From positions 372,001 through 436,000 of the forward strand of contig NZ_JAMBOX010000001.1 of assembly GCF_023715785.1 (NCBI RefSeq): a stretch of DNA of 64,000 nucleotides, in the 5' to 3' direction. Below the pieces are notes generated by a model that was given only the letters and a program-made list of their open reading frames with translations, was not told the origin of the DNA and searched no databases. Positions 45,303-54,896 of the stretch are shown here, piece by piece. How positions within the stretch are numbered: the first letter of the stretch is position 1; every line of letters starts with the position of its first letter. The translations under genes were made by a program, and so were the position numbers. This DNA comes from Neobacillus niacini (GTDB taxonomy: Bacteria; Bacillota; Bacilli; Bacillales; Cytobacillaceae).

Positions 45303-45764
45303 TTAAAGAAACCTTCCAGTGCCGCTCTTTGCTAATCTCTGAGAAACTCTTCCTAACAAAGTGATCCCAATGATGAAAGGAGTTGTCCAAGAGTTAATGA
45401 TACTAATCATAGTTAAGCTCCAGAAGCCCCAGTAGTATACGGTGTATAGCGAACGTACAAGTCCCAATATTAGGATGACGCTTGACGTGGCGAAACACAG
45501 TTTAGGCAATCGGTCTAAGAGGGACTTCCGTTTTTCTACGAAGTCTTTTCTGCGGCGAATCCAGTCAATCCAATGCTCCAGCAGCCATACAATCGACCAG
45601 CTTAATAACGGCACTTTCATAATGTATCCGTACGCAGTCTGGGTGGCAGGATCTTGCAAGATATTGCTGCCTACCATTAAATTTAGTACTACAGCTAATC
45701 CGATTGCCACAAAGAACAGTACAGCCATCCATGTAAGAACGACCGACACATTAGCCAGATTCAT
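45303..45764 (-). CDS. Four-helix membrane protein, function unknown
   Basis: A 153-residue protein with four hydrophobic helices (about 8-30, 43-62, 88-108, 115-138) and a basic loop WIRRRKDFVEKRKSLLDRL between helices 2 and 3. No family is recognised. TATAAT lies only 5 bp before the ATG and no ribosome site is visible, so either the mRNA is leaderless or translation begins at a later Met. A strong terminator follows 12 bp after the stop. Confidence 0.6.
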   Translation of the reverse strand: MNLANVSVVLTWMAVLFFVAIGLAVVLNLMVGSNILQDPATQTAYGYIMKVPLLSWSIVWLLEHWIDWIRRRKDFVEKRKSLLDRLPKLCFATSSVILILGLVRSLYTVYYWGFWSLTMISIINSWTTPFIIGITLLGRVSQRLAKSGTGRFL

Positions 45765-46054
45765 TTATTATACTATAAGGTTTGGTCTCTCAGTTTTTCC
45801 GTTTACCCAGTCCTTCTAAAAATTTGTCTCTATCAGCCCCCCTTCTAGGATAAAAAATGTAAATTCATATAGAAATTGTCCCAAAATCACAAAAACGACC
45901 TCAAAAGTGGATTTTCAAGGCCAAAACTGACGGTTTGCCGCCGTAATGCTGTTCAAAAGCGAAAAAGCGTCATTCGCTGGAATTGGCGATTCCCGATATG
46001 GTAGAGGTACCCGGGAATACATGGAAAAGCGCGCTTTCCTGAAGGGATCTACCT

Positions 46055-46540
46055 TTGGAAAGTTTTGAACAATTAGCGGAACAGTACAAGCCGATGATTC
46101 ACAAAATCATCAACTCGCTGCATATTTTTAGAAACCAGGATGAATTCTATCAAACCGGCCTCATCGCCCTCTGGGAGGCTAACAATCGGTTCGACCCGAG
46201 CAAGGGGAATTTTACAAATTACGCCTATACTTTTATTAAAGGCAGGCTGTTGTTGCAGCTGGATAAAGACATAAAGCAGTATCGCCGGAGTATTTGCCCA
46301 AGTGAGGAGTTTTGGGAGAATACAAGTGAATACTATACAGACCAACCATTAGAAGCAGAGATGCTGCAAACCTATTGTGAAGCATTGACGCCAAACCAAC
46401 GAAAATGGGTATTTTATACGGTGATCGATGATCTGTCAATCAAGGAAATGGCTGAAAGGGAAAATGTCTCGGTGTCGGCGGTGAAGTTGTGGCGTTCGGG
46501 GGCGAGAAAGAGGATGAAGGAATTAGAGATGGATGAATAA
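46055..46540 (+). CDS. Small sigma-70-family RNA polymerase sigma factor
   Basis: A 161-residue sigma factor. Region 2 spans about residues 10-75 (QDEFYQTGLIALWEANNRFDPSKGNFTNYAYTFIKGRLL, close to the core-binding and -10 recognition helix). Region 4 spans about 110-158 (LTPNQRKWVFYTVIDDLSIKEMAERENVSVSAVKLWRSGARKRM) with a helix-turn-helix. Its size and lack of regions 1 and 3 fit ECF-like or phage-like Bacillus sigma factors. No anti-sigma gene is adjacent. A TTG start follows AAGGGA. Target promoters are unknown. Confidence 0.8.
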   Translation: MESFEQLAEQYKPMIHKIINSLHIFRNQDEFYQTGLIALWEANNRFDPSKGNFTNYAYTFIKGRLLLQLDKDIKQYRRSICPSEEFWENTSEYYTDQPLEAEMLQTYCEALTPNQRKWVFYTVIDDLSIKEMAERENVSVSAVKLWRSGARKRMKELEMDE

Positions 46541-46618
46541 ACCGGGACCTTCCTAGGTTAAAAGCAATCTCTATTTATTCCGTAATGTGTCGTAACAGGA
46601 TCTCGCGGCGGGATTGGC

Positions 46619-46650
46619 AAAGTCCCAACCTTTTTAGAAGGCTGGGACTT
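46619..46650. terminator. Hairpin between convergent sigma and metalloprotease genes
   Basis: AAGTCCCAACC and GGCTGGGACTT pair around TTTTTAGAA. T-tails are short on both sides, so its strength is uncertain. Confidence 0.5.
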
Positions 46651-46750
46651 GAATACCTTAACAGGATTCGATCATTTGATGAACCGCCTTTAAGCTTGGA
46701 AGGCAGGTTGGTTTTCTTGTGTTCTACAAAATTTTACGGACACGTCCTTG

Positions 46751-48397
46751 TCAGAGGGTAGTCCAGTAGATCGTATTGTCGCCATCTATCCCCTTCCAAG
46801 CCATATGTGTAAAACCTCCTGTATCGAACACCGTAGGTCCCTGCGACGTGCCAACATTGTTCACCCTGATTTGGCCGGTAAATTCATTCCCGTCATAAAG
46901 GCTGAAGTAAATTCCCTGGTCGCCCGGAATCCCTTTCCATGCGAGGAGAATGCGATTGCCTCGTACGGTAGCAGAAGGGCCGCTGCTGCTGCCAATGTTT
47001 CTCCAAACCCCGCCGCTTGTCTCGTTGTCGATGTAAGCAACAACCCTCTGCGGCTGCCAGATCGCCCCCGGGCCGTTGTCCAGCCAAGAGTAATAGACAT
47101 TGCGATCGCCCTCGACGCCTTTCCAGAACATGTAAAGCCGGTTTCGGAACGCCACTAGTGCGGGAGAGGCTGATGTACCAACACCTCGAATTTGTTGCTG
47201 CGGAGTCCAACCTTCTCCCGTAAAGGTTGACCAGTAAATACCTTGATCGTTGCGAACACCCTTCCAAGCCATTCGGATGCCGCCAAAATTGGCCAGTGCC
47301 GGCCTGTTGCTGGATCCGACACCGGCAATCCTTTTCTGGGGAGTCCAGCCGCCAATTCTTTTGGTCGCATAATAGAGTCCCTGGTCGTCCCGGACCCCCT
47401 TCCATGCCATGAAAAGCCCGGACGAGTTCGAATCTAGCTTTATAGTTTCGAGGGCCGGGCTGTCCGAGGAGCCAATCCCGTCGATTTTTTTTTGGGGAGT
47501 CCAGATATTGTTGACCAACTCAGACTCGTAGATGCCCTGATCGTCGCGTGATCCCTTCCATAACATGTGCAAGGAAATGGAAGAAGAGGTGAAGTTCCAG
47601 CTGGCAGTCGTACCGAGCGCCGGTCGATCGCTGGTGGCACGGTCCCCGAGCTGAATCTGCGGACGCCAACCGTAAAGATTACGTAGGGCGTTTGCGCTTT
47701 CCGGATCAATTGCCGAGATACTCAAATCGTACGGATACATCACCGACGCACGGCTGTTCGAATGGGATAATCCAAGTATATGACCAATTTCATGCAGCGC
47801 AACTGAGAGTAGCTTCTCTCTCGTCCAGTGCTCGGCGCTGTCAAAATGGAGCCGGCCTTCAGGAGGGTAGGCCCCGGTAGCGAGCACTCCGCCCTGCGAG
47901 CCGAACCTGCTGTAGAGCTCGGTGCCGCCGAAGCGGATCTGGATGTTACCGCCGTTCGGAACAGGGGTAAATACGAAAAATGAATTTACTGCCTGCCATT
48001 GGGCAAAGGCAGCGTTGATAGTAGCGGTCACATCGGCGGCGGATAGGTTGCAGCCGGTTGGGTTGATGGAGTAGGAAAGCCTCCCGCTTTGCCAACGGCC
48101 GCCAGGTGACCCATACGTCTTAATTTGAATACTGCTCATCGATTCGCTCGGTACGTCGCAGCGAGGCCTGCTGATGGTATCGTTGATGTATTGAATATGG
48201 CTGGATTCGAGGTCCCGGACCTTCCAACTCGCCAGACGGTCATGATTGACAATCCCGTCCTTCGGCAAAACATCCGTCAGTGCCTCTATGACCGCAGGAG
48301 GCAGTTCATCGTCATGGTTCAAATCCCGTACATCGTCGGTGTTGATTAGACCGTGCTTGACTAATTGACCCTGCAGTTCTCGAAAATTTATCGGCAT
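46751..48397 (-). CDS. Matrixin-type zinc metalloprotease with lectin-like repeats
   Basis: A 548-residue protein built like a vertebrate matrix metalloprotease. An N-terminal helical region (1-60) resembles a prodomain and is followed by PRCDVP at 78-83, which mirrors the MMP cysteine switch PRCGxPD. The catalytic domain (about 100-240) has zinc motif HEIGHILGLSH at 202-212 and Met-turn SVMYP at 218-222. About seven repeats of roughly 45 residues with a MAWKGVRDDQGLYY core (250-548) resemble PLL-type beta-propeller lectins. No signal peptide is visible, which is odd for such an enzyme. GGAGGATCTAAG precedes the ATG. Its base composition is GC-richer than its neighbours, suggesting transfer. 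Confidence 0.87.
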   Translation of the reverse strand: MPINFRELQGQLVKHGLINTDDVRDLNHDDELPPAVIEALTDVLPKDGIVNHDRLASWKVRDLESSHIQYINDTISRPRCDVPSESMSSIQIKTYGSPGGRWQSGRLSYSINPTGCNLSAADVTATINAAFAQWQAVNSFFVFTPVPNGGNIQIRFGGTELYSRFGSQGGVLATGAYPPEGRLHFDSAEHWTREKLLSVALHEIGHILGLSHSNSRASVMYPYDLSISAIDPESANALRNLYGWRPQIQLGDRATSDRPALGTTASWNFTSSSISLHMLWKGSRDDQGIYESELVNNIWTPQKKIDGIGSSDSPALETIKLDSNSSGLFMAWKGVRDDQGLYYATKRIGGWTPQKRIAGVGSSNRPALANFGGIRMAWKGVRNDQGIYWSTFTGEGWTPQQQIRGVGTSASPALVAFRNRLYMFWKGVEGDRNVYYSWLDNGPGAIWQPQRVVAYIDNETSGGVWRNIGSSSGPSATVRGNRILLAWKGIPGDQGIYFSLYDGNEFTGQIRVNNVGTSQGPTVFDTGGFTHMAWKGIDGDNTIYWTTL

Positions 48398-48753
48398 CTT
48401 AGATCCTCCATTCTATTGTGTTAATCCAAGGCTTCTCAATATCTCACGACCAAAAAGAGCAATTCTAACAAGCCGAAACGTTTTTTTGCGATAGATATCC
48501 GTGAATTCGGACGTATTTTTGTTTTTTCACTTTAGTCACTGTGGCTCAGTCTTAATTATATTTAACATAACTTCCTGTTAGTACTTTTAGCATGGCTTGT
48601 GTTTCATTAATTTTGGGTGAGAATTTTGTCAGAAAAGCAGTGGAAATCAATTGGGAGCTAAAGGAGGAGGCTTTGGAAAAAGGTGAAGGAAGGCAAAGGA
48701 ATCGCAAATACTGGGGCAAACTGAACATAGAGATGCCCTACTTTTTAGGACTG
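48398..48753. other. Intergenic region
   Basis: No convincing gene. A frame at 48592-48813 lacks protein-like character and crosses the terminator at 48754-48788. The first part should carry the metalloprotease promoter. Confidence 0.5.
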
Positions 48754-48788
48754 AAAAGGGATGCCTTCTATACCAAGGCATCCTTTTT
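48754..48788. terminator. Terminator hairpin after the MFS remnant
   Basis: AAGGGATGCCTT and AAGGCATCCTTTTT pair around CTATACC; both flanks are T-rich in their sense. Confidence 0.8.
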
Positions 48789-48801
48789 GTTTAATCAATA
48801 C

Positions 48802-49095
48802 TTAACCAGCTAGCATTTCTCCTTTCATATTTGATTCTTCACTTTCCACGTTTGCCTTATCGGATTTAATAACGAACATACTAATAAAAATCGCAATCGT
48901 GAAGAAAGCCATAATGACATATAATACCATGTCATAGGATTGTCTTTTTTCTAGAATAAAAGCACTTAACTGATTGCTGGTAAGTCCCACCAATGCCCAG
49001 GCAGATAAGGCCAATCCATGTATAGTAGAAACACTTTCTAAACCAAAGCGGTCAGATAACAATGGCGGTAGAGATGAAAAGCCGCCACCGTAACC
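48802..49095 (-). pseudogene. C-terminal remnant of an OFA-type MFS transporter
   Basis: About 97 residues remain: GYGGGFSSLPPLLSDRFGLE, then SVSTIHGLALSAWALVGLTS and NQLSAFILE, a final membrane helix and an acidic tail. This matches the end of oxalate/formate-antiporter-like MFS proteins of over 400 residues. An in-frame TAA lies immediately upstream and no further homology is seen, so the gene is decayed. Confidence 0.75.
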
Positions 49096-49224
49096 TTAAT
49101 AACAAAGCTTTTCATGCAAAGATTGAACAACTTCCCAGAAAACCATTTAGAATTTCATACATTTAACCTACATATGAATGTTTAATGGGGTCATTTTACA
49201 TAACAAAAAAGTTGGGGGAATGGT

Positions 49225-49563
49225 ATGAAAGTATTCAATAAAGTCATTGTGGTAACAGGTGCTGGCGGAGGGATTGGGAGAGAGCTCATTCGCCAGCTTT
49301 TAGAAAGAGGAGCAAAAGTCGCAGCCATTATCCACAAATCCGGGCTAGAGGAAATGGAGTCATTCGCGACCGTCTATAGCGACAGGATTTCGACAAACAG
49401 GGCTAATATTGCGAACAGAGATGATGTGGAAAAGCTGCCAGACGAAGTGATCGCCGCTCACGGATGCATAGATGGAATGATAGGGGCTTTTGTTTACGAT
49501 TGCAAACTTCGTTGCTGTCGTTTCGACTGGGGAACCGGGAGGATCGGATTCTATTATTCTTAG
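49225..49563 (+). pseudogene. Truncated SDR dehydrogenase
   Basis: Has an intact ribosome site region and the SDR N-terminus MKVFNKVIVVTGAGGGIG, the RGAKVAAI strand, and DGMIG where DGLVNNAG is expected. After about residue 88 the sequence no longer resembles an SDR and ends at 112 residues, without the Tyr-Lys catalytic pair. It is a degraded gene, next to the MFS remnant. Confidence 0.75.
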
Positions 49564-49900
49564 CTATTTAAGCGGCAGTTTTTGTTTGAAATGATTCCTT
49601 TAACAAATGATTCCATCGACTAATAGAATATGTAAAAGTTTAATCGAATTGACTCTCTATTTAGCTGCTGTTATCGAAAATTATTAAATAGAGAGAAACG
49701 CTGAAATATCCATATCCCAGCGTTCTTAATATTTAGGCTATTTTATAAAAGATTGTTGCTTTTCCATGTGAAAAATTCCAAGTAAGCTTTCTATGCGACC
49801 CAACTTTTATAAAAATCATCGTCCCAGGCGCATAGAAACAAACAACAAATTTTACGAAAACAGCCAATATTTATTATAAAACAGGTATTCTACCACGTTT
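49564..49900. other. Intergenic region
   Basis: Contains a small stem AACGCTG/CAGCGTT (49697-49725) and nothing else I can identify. Confidence 0.5.
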
Positions 49901-50494
49901 TTAACTTGGTGATACGGCACTGTCTTTTCTGTAAAGACTTACACCAAGATAAACAAGTGCTAAACCAAGTAATAGAGAATTAAGGGGGACTCCTGCAACC
50001 GGTACAAACTCAAAAAATGGTGATACTGCAAAAACTAAGCCACCAAGAAAAGGAAGTTTCTTTGACTTCATTATATTAATTCCAATTAAGATTACACCTA
50101 TAGCATATACAAGAAATGAAAGGACCATACCTTCGATTAAAGGTGATTCCGGAGGAGCTGATAACACATTCGGGGCTATTTTATTGATGTAGGGGTTAAC
50201 AAATAAACCAAGATACTTCATTCCAAGTGAAAGTATTGTACCTGTTATTCCAATAATAAAACTAAAAGTAAGAAACTTTCCGCTCGAATTTAAATGATAT
50301 AAATAAAAACCGATTAACGCAAAAAGCAATAATATTGCCCCGAAATAATCAAGGTAAATAGGAATATAATAAGGAGCCGAGCTATAATCTCTTTTGAAAA
50401 AACCAAACGTAAAAAGAACCCAAGCCACAAAAAGAAAAAGACCGGAAAGTAATGTTAACACACTGTACAGTTTAAAACTTTTTAAACTGGCCAT
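49901..50494 (-). CDS. Six-helix membrane protein, function unknown
   Basis: A 197-residue protein with about six membrane helices (for instance LYSVLTLLSGLFLFVAWVLF, DYFGAILLLFALIGFYLY, VLSFLVYAIGVILIGI, SLLLGLALVYLGVSLY). There is a short extracytoplasmic loop (APPESP) and a basic C-terminal end. I do not recognise a family. A stretch of good Shine-Dalgarno-like purines (AAAGGGGGAAAACAG) precedes the ATG. It appears to be a single-gene unit. Confidence 0.7.
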   Translation of the reverse strand: MASLKSFKLYSVLTLLSGLFLFVAWVLFTFGFFKRDYSSAPYYIPIYLDYFGAILLLFALIGFYLYHLNSSGKFLTFSFIIGITGTILSLGMKYLGLFVNPYINKIAPNVLSAPPESPLIEGMVLSFLVYAIGVILIGINIMKSKKLPFLGGLVFAVSPFFEFVPVAGVPLNSLLLGLALVYLGVSLYRKDSAVSPS

Positions 50495-50683
50495 CTGTTT
50501 TCCCCCTTTTGATCATACTTGAGTTAATATATGTTCAAAAAAATTTGGTTGTTACTCAAGATGCTACAAATATTGAATTAAAAAATTCGCTCTAAAAGAC
50601 AAATCCTTCTATGGTTACAAATTGGCCTTCATCCACGACATTTTCCTACAACTTTTCAAAAAACATCCTTTATCTATTATTGG

Positions 50684-50719
50684 CAAAAAAAGAGCCATGC
50701 TGCTTAGCACGACTCTCAT
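50684..50719 (-). terminator. Terminator of the manA-ROK operon
   Basis: AGAGTCGTGCT and AGCATGGCTCT arms with TTTTTTTGCC following on the minus strand, 46 bp after manA. Confidence 0.8.
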
Positions 50720-50765
50720 CGTTTACCGCATTAATCTTTAGCTGAGTGGGGATTTGACCCCTATA

Positions 50766-51710
50766 TTACGTGTGCGATACGATTACTTCACATTCTCCGT
50801 CTATTTCAAATGTCCCAAAGCCAACAGGGATAATTAGGTTAGTGCCTTTATTCAAGTCATACTGCTCTCCCTGATGCAGGAGCTGGCCATTACCCCTGAT
50901 GACACTTAGAAGCAAATACTTGTCATCAAATGAGAAAGGCTCCTGCCCTTTAATCTCCCATTTATAAACGGTAAAAAACTCCGAATCGACAAAGGTGGTA
51001 ACCACGGCATTTTTGCGTTCTTCCACTCTTGGCTCGCTCACAGAATCATGATGCGGCACCGTTGTGACATCAATCGCTTTCTCCAGGTGCAGCTCACGCA
51101 GATTCCCTTGCGCATCACGGCGGTCATAATCGTAGACACGATAAGTGGTATCCGAGCTTTGCTGGGTTTCTAAAACGAGTGTCCCTTCACACAAGGCATG
51201 AATCGTTCCACTCGGGACAAAGAAAAAGTCTCCGGGCTTAATTTTCACCCGGCGAAGCAGCTCGTTCCAGTTTCCCGCCTCGATTTGCGCTACCAGCTCC
51301 TCCCTCGATCCTGCGTTATGGCCGAAAATCATATCCGCATCTTCTTTGCAATCGATGATATACCAGCACTCCGTCTTGCCTAGCTCCCCATTTTCATGGA
51401 CCTTTGCATAAGCATCATCAGGATGCACCTGAACGGACAAATCCATATTCGCATCTAGAATCTTCGTCAATAACGGAAAGACTGGCTGATCTGGGCGGCC
51501 AAACAGTTCCGGATGCTCTCTCCAAAGCTGGTCCAACGTCATCCCGGCATACGAGCCGTTTTCAATCACAGACGGGCCGTTCGGATGGGCTGAAATGGCC
51601 CAGCATTCCCCTGTATGTTCATTCGGTATCTCGTATCCAAACTCATCATGTAATGCTGTCCCGCCCCAAATTCGCTCTTTAAAGACAGGTTTTAAAAACA
51701 ATGGCTTCAA
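50766..51710 (-). CDS. manA: Mannose-6-phosphate isomerase, class I
   Basis: A 314-residue short Bacillus-type ManA. The cupin core carries the zinc ligands in LSVQVHPDDAYAKVHE (near 92-107) and the downstream His in GTIHALCEG (near 170), with an early Glu-containing GECWAISAHPNGPS region. It interconverts mannose 6-phosphate and fructose 6-phosphate. It lies 50 bp downstream of a ROK sugar kinase and presumably shares its transcript, so the pair can channel mannose or fructose into glycolysis. Confidence 0.92.
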   Translation of the reverse strand: MKPLFLKPVFKERIWGGTALHDEFGYEIPNEHTGECWAISAHPNGPSVIENGSYAGMTLDQLWREHPELFGRPDQPVFPLLTKILDANMDLSVQVHPDDAYAKVHENGELGKTECWYIIDCKEDADMIFGHNAGSREELVAQIEAGNWNELLRRVKIKPGDFFFVPSGTIHALCEGTLVLETQQSSDTTYRVYDYDRRDAQGNLRELHLEKAIDVTTVPHHDSVSEPRVEERKNAVVTTFVDSEFFTVYKWEIKGQEPFSFDDKYLLLSVIRGNGQLLHQGEQYDLNKGTNLIIPVGFGTFEIDGECEVIVSHT

Positions 51711-51760
51711 AACAACAACCTCCTACATTTCCAATTAACTTCAACTAGCACCTCGTGCCA

Positions 51761-52624
51761 TTATTTGCTTTTCAAGGACCGTTGCGCCAAGATCAACGCC
51801 CCGGTGATTCCGGCTTCATCACCCAATCCCGGCCGAACTATATAGCTTGAAAGCTCCGGTAATGATACGTACCCCTGCAACAGTTCTGGCAAATATTTGT
51901 AGATGGAGGTGAATACTTGCTCTTGGTGACTTACTCCACCGCCAAGGATAATTTTTTTCGGAGAAAGAATCAGAATGTATTGCATGATGGCTTGTGCCAG
52001 GTAGTAGCCTTCCAAATCCCAGACTTCCGCCCGCGCCGCCAATTCAACGCCTTTGACTCCCCAGCGTTCCTCAATCGCCGGCCCTGCCGCAAGACCCTCC
52101 AAGCAATCATGGTGATAAGGGCACCTGCCCTGATAAGGATCATCCGGATGGCGCCGCACCAGGGTATGGCCCATTTCAGGATGCGAAAGCCCTTGAAGCA
52201 ATTGTCCCTGGACAAATGCTCCGGCACCGATGCCAGTCCCGACCGTTATGTATAAACAGCTGTCCAGTCCTTTTGCGGCACCGAGGCTAGCTTCCCCTAA
52301 TGCCGCGGCATTGACATCTGTATTAAATCCGACTGGAACAGCAAACGCATCCTTCATCGCTTGGACAAACGGATAATCCTTCCACCCGATTTTCGGAGTA
52401 GATGTAATAAAGCCGTATGTAGGACTTTCCTGATTGATATCAATCGGTCCGAATGAACCAATCCCAATCGCATCTACTGAAAAGTTTCGAAAAAACTCGA
52501 TGACCTTCCCCATTGTTTCCTCCGGAACAGTGGTAGGAATCTGAGTCCGCTCTACAATATTTCCGTTTTCATCGCCAACAGCACAGACAAACTTTGTCCC
52601 GCCTGCTTCAATTGCCGCTAACAT
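51761..52624 (-). CDS. ROK-family fructokinase
   Basis: A 287-residue ROK kinase from this start. The N-terminal phosphate loop is AAIEAGGTKFVCAVG, catalytic Asp is in NTDVNAAALGE, GTGIGAG binds ATP, and the zinc motif GRCPYHHDCLEGLAAGPA is complete. This pattern matches Bacillus fructokinases (YdhR/GmuE-like), which phosphorylate fructose and sometimes mannose. The ATG at 52624 is preferred because GGAGGT lies 6 bp upstream; an ATG 15 bp earlier overlaps that site. With manA downstream it forms a fructose/mannose utilisation unit. No sugar transporter is adjacent. Confidence 0.9.
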   Translation of the reverse strand: MLAAIEAGGTKFVCAVGDENGNIVERTQIPTTVPEETMGKVIEFFRNFSVDAIGIGSFGPIDINQESPTYGFITSTPKIGWKDYPFVQAMKDAFAVPVGFNTDVNAAALGEASLGAAKGLDSCLYITVGTGIGAGAFVQGQLLQGLSHPEMGHTLVRRHPDDPYQGRCPYHHDCLEGLAAGPAIEERWGVKGVELAARAEVWDLEGYYLAQAIMQYILILSPKKIILGGGVSHQEQVFTSIYKYLPELLQGYVSLPELSSYIVRPGLGDEAGITGALILAQRSLKSK

Positions 52625-52954
52625 ATCGATTACCTCCAACTATCTAGATTGTGTCAAAAATCAAATCCTTTTAGAAGCACACCATTCCAACAGCCTGCAT
52701 TTCCTACTTTTCTTTAAAAAACCCGGTCCATCCACAATATAAATTAGAGTTCCCCATCCTTACTATACCAAACATGCAATCAAATGGAATATTAGTTCCT
52801 TTATCCATTCAATTTTCCCGATTTTCTTGCTCAAGATCCACTTTTATTTGCGATTTCGCACCCTATTTGCTTACTGATTTGCACCTTTATTACCTATCTC
52901 ACCCAGCCCTTATCTCCAGCGCTCTGCATAGCACGATGCTTGGCCGCACTCATA
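52625..52954. other. Intergenic region
   Basis: Holds the promoter of the ROK-manA unit and a degenerate cluster of TATTTGC words (52845-52882) like the 21-bp array at 37070. No gene was found. Confidence 0.55.
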
Positions 52955-54886
52955 TTAGGAGGAAGCCGAACCAACTTCCTCCGCCCTCACAATCACAAAC
53001 CCTGCGATTTCCATCGTTTCATATAACTTGAGAACAACGTCACGATCATACTGCTTATAGTCTTCCTCTCGAATGGCACTGACTCTGTCCAATTCCTCGT
53101 AAGGTACGATGCAGCCGTGTAGCTTTTTCTCCAAATCGACGACATCATCCTTAGTTACGTGCTCCAGCGTGTCCCAACCTCTTATATAATGAAAGGTATT
53201 CCAGCGCTGATGTTCGACTGTGGCAATGGCTTCTTTTTTACTTGAGGCGATCTCTTCGAATTCAGGAGAAGTCAATATCTGCCTATTTCCCACCTGATCC
53301 TTTTTCACAGCCTGCAGCCCCAAGAGCATCAATTTGACAAATGCATGATTGAATTGATTGCGGTTTGATTCTTTCTTGAAGGTTGAGAGATCCTCCCATG
53401 TTTCAGGAGTTTTACCCGACTCTTCTTCTTTGACCTTTTGATAGCCCTTATGAACCTCTTTGGCAAATTCCTCCTGACTGTCGTTAATCACATTGTCATA
53501 ATCAAGGACAGATTGAACCTCCCCAAACAAATGCAACTTACAGAACTTCGATTGATTTTCTTGAAGCCACTCACTGATTTGTCCTTCTTCACTCATTTTT
53601 AAATAAATCGGGATATGCGGAATCTTCCTTGTTAATTCAATTCCTTCCTTCAAATCCTGGAAGTCATCCTTCAAACATATAAAAATATGAGTGAACTCGC
53701 TCGAAGATTGCTGAAGATATTCATAGATGGAATTAACTTCGATATCGAGCTGCTGAAACTGGATGTCAACGAACTTTTGGCTTTTTGGATAACTATCAAA
53801 CCAAAGCTTTTGGACTTTTGGTGCCTCTTTATCCAGTACCGTTATTTTTAGTAGCTCGGTATTCATAAAATGGGAACGTTCAACAGCTTGAACGGCCATA
53901 TGCCTCCCAGTTTGTCCAAATCCAACAAAAAGCAAATGCAGCGGCTGACCCGTTTTCTTTCTCAGCCTATCCTCATACCCGTCATATAAAGGGTAATCAT
54001 CGAGAATTTTTTCCGCCGCCAAACGGTATAAATTAAATGGCTTTATGGTCACTTTTTTATGAATCGCTAAATCCTCTTCCATTCCCTCAAACAGTTCATA
54101 AAATTGATTATGAACGAGATGCAAGATGACCTGCTTGGCCCGTAAGCGAGACCAGTCTTTCCCTACAAACTCATCTAAAGCAAGAATCTCATTTAAATTC
54201 TTGGAATCATCCTCATGGAAAATAATAAACACACTTGCTTGAAGAAGCTTACTCTTTTTGTATAAAAGCGGGTTCCCTTGGTTTCCAATAAACACGATGA
54301 CCCCCAAACTTTGTAAATACCTTTTTTGAGATTCAGAGATATCTTCTGTTAAAAGCATCACCTGTTTATTTTGCTTTCTTAAGTTTTCGATCAGTGCTTT
54401 GCTATGCCTGTTATATCCTGAAATGACGATATGCCCTCCAAAAGTCCCGTACCACAGAAGCTTCATGGATTGATTAAAGTAGGTATAAACAAGCGAAAAC
54501 ACGGTGGAAATCGTACAAGCAGCAGCTGTAAACCGTGCCAATTCTATAGCGAATGGATATTGAATAAACTGACCTGCAGTCACTGGAAAAACAGGATCGA
54601 CATCTAATAGAAACAAGCGGAAAGTCGAGTATATGGCATTCACTAATGAATAATCACCATCCGCTAAATATCTAAATCCGTAAAACCCTGCCGAAATAGC
54701 AATTAGACCAAAAAGCACTTGAAGTCTATTTTTTGGTATCACGCTTAAAAGTAAACCATATGTAAGAAAAATAATAGTTAATATAATAGAAAGAACACGA
54801 TCTGGGGTACTTAGCTGGACATGGCAAATCCATGTGGCAGCCACCATTAAAACAGCAAAAATATAATAATAAATGATTGATTTCAT
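52955..54886 (-). CDS. Membrane protein with two TrkA-N-like domains and a RyR domain
   Basis: A 643-residue protein. About four membrane helices occupy residues 1-140. A first Rossmann/TrkA-N-like domain begins near 150 (GGHIVISGYNRHSKALIENL) and a second near 323 (LHLLFVGFGQTGRHMAVQAV). A linker follows, then a C-terminal RyR domain at about 545-635 (EHQRWNTFHYIRGW; HGCIVPYEELDRV; YDRDVV). The layout resembles RCK-gated ion channels, but the channel filter TVGYG is absent. TrkA-N domains bind NAD(H) or nucleotides; bacterial RyR domains are suspected ligand-binding modules. It follows the stand-alone RyR gene by 10 bp and is divergent from a TIR operon. Function is inferred as a membrane sensor or effector. 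Confidence 0.78.
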   Translation of the reverse strand: MKSIIYYYIFAVLMVAATWICHVQLSTPDRVLSIILTIIFLTYGLLLSVIPKNRLQVLFGLIAISAGFYGFRYLADGDYSLVNAIYSTFRLFLLDVDPVFPVTAGQFIQYPFAIELARFTAAACTISTVFSLVYTYFNQSMKLLWYGTFGGHIVISGYNRHSKALIENLRKQNKQVMLLTEDISESQKRYLQSLGVIVFIGNQGNPLLYKKSKLLQASVFIIFHEDDSKNLNEILALDEFVGKDWSRLRAKQVILHLVHNQFYELFEGMEEDLAIHKKVTIKPFNLYRLAAEKILDDYPLYDGYEDRLRKKTGQPLHLLFVGFGQTGRHMAVQAVERSHFMNTELLKITVLDKEAPKVQKLWFDSYPKSQKFVDIQFQQLDIEVNSIYEYLQQSSSEFTHIFICLKDDFQDLKEGIELTRKIPHIPIYLKMSEEGQISEWLQENQSKFCKLHLFGEVQSVLDYDNVINDSQEEFAKEVHKGYQKVKEEESGKTPETWEDLSTFKKESNRNQFNHAFVKLMLLGLQAVKKDQVGNRQILTSPEFEEIASSKKEAIATVEHQRWNTFHYIRGWDTLEHVTKDDVVDLEKKLHGCIVPYEELDRVSAIREEDYKQYDRDVVLKLYETMEIAGFVIVRAEEVGSASS

Positions 54887-54896
54887 AATGAGCCCC

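Noticed and set aside
48592-48813. 73-codon plus-strand ORF
   Set aside because: It crosses a strong terminator hairpin, lacks a domain or membrane segment and overlaps the MFS remnant.
50730-50765. tRNA-like TGAGTGGGGATTTGACCCC stretch
   Set aside because: No acceptor stem, anticodon arm or CCA context could be folded around it.
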